From the NCBI GenBank assembly GCA_049522565.1, contig JBEKNT010000361.1:1-7205 (forward strand): a stretch of DNA of 7,205 nt, in the 5' to 3' direction. The position numbers and the translations under genes were made by a program. Under the pieces are notes generated by a model that saw only the letters and a list, made by a program, of their open reading frames with translations, was not told the DNA's origin and made no database searches. This stretch comes from JASHVB01 sp049522565. GTDB lineage: Bacteria; Pseudomonadota; Alphaproteobacteria; Acetobacterales; Acetobacteraceae. This document shows positions 5,918 through 7,205 of this stretch, piece after piece; position 1 is the first letter of the stretch, and every line of letters starts with the position of its first letter.

Positions 5918-7135
5918 ATGGCGAAGATCAAAGTGAAGACCCCCGTCGTCGAGCTCGACGGCGACGAAATGACCCGCATCATCTGGGGGTTCATCAAGGA
6001 TAAGCTGATTCTCCCGTATCTCGATATCGATCTGAAATACTACGACCTGGGCATCGAGTACCGCGACCAGACCGACGACCAGGTCACGGTGGACGCGGCG
6101 CACGCCATCGCCAAGTACGGCGTGGGCGTGAAGTGCGCCACCATCACCCCGGACGAGGCGCGGGTGAAGGAGTTCGGGCTGAAGCGGATGTACCGCAGCC
6201 CGAACGGCACGCTGCGCAATATCCTGGACGGCACCATCTTCCGCGAGCCGATCATCTGCAACAACGTGCCGCGGCTGGTGCCGCACTGGACCAAGCCGCT
6301 GGTGATCGGCCGGCACGCCTATGGCGACATCTACCGCGCCACCGAAATGAAGATCCCCGGCGCCGGCAAGGTGACGATGACCTACCAACCGGCCGACGGC
6401 GGACCGGCGCAGACGCTGGAGGTGCATGAGTTCAACGCCAACGGCGGCGCCGCGATGGCGATGCACAACACCCACGATTCGATTCTGGGCTTCGCGCGCG
6501 CCTCGTTCAACTACTCGCTGATGCGCGGCTGGCCGCTGTACTTCTCCACCAAGAACACCATCCTCAAGGCGTATGACGGCTACTTCAAGGACATCTTCGA
6601 GGAAGTCTACAACAACGAATTCAAGGCCGCGTTCGACAAGGCCGGGCTGACCTATGAACACCGGCTGATCGACGACATGGTGGCCTGCGCGCTGAAGTGG
6701 AACGGCGGCTATGTGTGGGCGTGCAAGAACTACGACGGCGACGTGCAGAGCGACACGGTGGCGCAGGGTTTCGGCTCGCTGGGCCTGATGACGAGCGTGC
6801 TGCTGGCGCCGGACGGCAAGACGGTGGAGAGCGAGGCGGCGCACGGCACGGTGACGCGGCACTATCGCCAGCACCAGCAGGGCAAGGAGACGTCCACCAA
6901 CCCGATCGCCTCGATCTTCGCCTGGACGCGCGGGCTGATCTATCGCGGGCGCTTCGACAATACGCCGGAGGTGACGAAGTTCGCCGAGACGCTGGAGAAG
7001 GTGTGCGTCGAGACGGTGGAGGCCGGCTACATGACGCGCGACCTGTCGGTGCTGATCGCGCCGGACGCGCCGTGGATGAACACACAGGCCTTCCTGGCGA
7101 AGCTGGACGAGAACTTGCAGAAGGCGATGAGTTAA
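5918..7135 (+). CDS. icd: NADP-dependent isocitrate dehydrogenase, homodimeric eukaryote-type
   Basis: This 405-residue cytoplasmic enzyme oxidatively decarboxylates isocitrate to 2-oxoglutarate in the TCA cycle, producing NADPH. It belongs to the subfamily of human IDH1/IDH2 and many alphaproteobacteria, not the E. coli Icd type. Active-site residues fall at the same numbers as I recall for human IDH1: the SPNGTLRN segment with Ser94, Asn96 and Arg100; Arg109; Arg132 in IGRHAYGD; Tyr139; Lys212 in STKNT; and the metal-binding Asp252, Asp275 and Asp279. The NADP-binding stretch AAHGTVTRHYRQHQQGKETSTNP (307-329) includes Arg314 and His315, which contact the 2'-phosphate and support NADP over NAD. 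Length is normal and no key residue is missing. The ATG at 5918 has GAGGA six bases upstream. The gene is monocistronic as far as the window shows, diverges from the kinase, and ends in TAA overlapping the base of a strong hairpin. Confidence 0.98.
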   Translation: MAKIKVKTPVVELDGDEMTRIIWGFIKDKLILPYLDIDLKYYDLGIEYRDQTDDQVTVDAAHAIAKYGVGVKCATITPDEARVKEFGLKRMYRSPNGTLRNILDGTIFREPIICNNVPRLVPHWTKPLVIGRHAYGDIYRATEMKIPGAGKVTMTYQPADGGPAQTLEVHEFNANGGAAMAMHNTHDSILGFARASFNYSLMRGWPLYFSTKNTILKAYDGYFKDIFEEVYNNEFKAAFDKAGLTYEHRLIDDMVACALKWNGGYVWACKNYDGDVQSDTVAQGFGSLGLMTSVLLAPDGKTVESEAAHGTVTRHYRQHQQGKETSTNPIASIFAWTRGLIYRGRFDNTPEVTKFAETLEKVCVETVEAGYMTRDLSVLIAPDAPWMNTQAFLAKLDENLQKAMS

Positions 7136-7194
7136 CCTCTCCCGCGAGAGCGGGAGAGGTCGATGGCGCGACAGCGCCGAGGGTGAGGGTGATC
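7135..7194 (+). terminator. REP-like double hairpin after icd, probable terminator
   Basis: ACCTCTCCCGC (7135-7145) pairs perfectly with GCGGGAGAGGT (7150-7160) around a GAGA loop; the stem begins at the last base of the icd stop. A second stem, GGCGC/GCGCC, follows (7165-7178), then GAGGGTGAGGGTGATC. This CTCTCCC...GGGAGAGG...GGGTGAGGG layout is a familiar dispersed intergenic repeat in GC-rich proteobacteria. No T-run follows, so termination is inferred from stem strength and position. Confidence 0.6.
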
Positions 7195-7205
7195 GGGGGG
7201 GGGGG

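Noticed and set aside
5768..6874. 368-codon open frame antisense to icd.
   Set aside because: Val/His/Arg-rich shadow of a highly conserved gene; no motif of its own.

Overview
This GC-rich window (third codon positions mostly G or C, long antisense open frames) looks like chromosomal DNA of an alphaproteobacterium. Acetobacteraceae or another Rhodospirillales lineage is my best guess. That rests on overall protein character and codon bias, not on a marker gene. The window carries four complete protein genes and the start of a fifth, with repeat-bearing gaps between them. I see no rRNA, tRNA, CRISPR array, transposase or phage gene.

Layout. (1) Bases 1-151, minus strand: the N-terminus of a [4Fe-4S] ferredoxin-type electron-transfer subunit, of the kind that accompanies tungsten/molybdenum aldehyde oxidoreductases. 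(2) Bases 206-245: a perfect 18-bp inverted repeat between the divergent ferredoxin and phosphofructokinase genes, with a core resembling ModE-type operators. (3) Bases 417-1505, plus strand: a 6-phosphofructokinase. (4) Bases 1635-2030, minus strand, convergent with pfkA: a single-domain ModE-like regulator without a molybdate-binding domain. (5) Bases 2031-2447: a non-coding gap with a REP/MITE-like palindromic element. (6) Bases 2448-5591, minus strand: a large membrane-bound hybrid histidine kinase (PDC/Cache sensor, PAS, HisKA, HATPase, receiver, HPt). (7) Bases 5592-5917: a very GC-rich divergent gap with a long inverted repeat. (8) Bases 5918-7135, plus strand: a eukaryote-type homodimeric NADP-dependent isocitrate dehydrogenase. 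(9) Bases 7135-7205: a REP-like double hairpin that probably acts as terminator, then a run of 11 G at the window end.

How it fits together. pfkA and icd are central-carbon enzymes (glycolysis and TCA cycle). The kinase has no response-regulator gene beside it here, so it probably feeds a phosphorelay whose output is elsewhere. The most suggestive link is between the Fe-S subunit, the palindrome in its upstream region and the lone ModE-like DNA-binding protein about 1.4 kb away. These could form a small metal-responsive (Mo/W) control circuit for an oxidoreductase operon that continues off the left edge. This is an inference from motif resemblance and proximity. The rest of the window looks like ordinary housekeeping and signalling genes separated by repeats.
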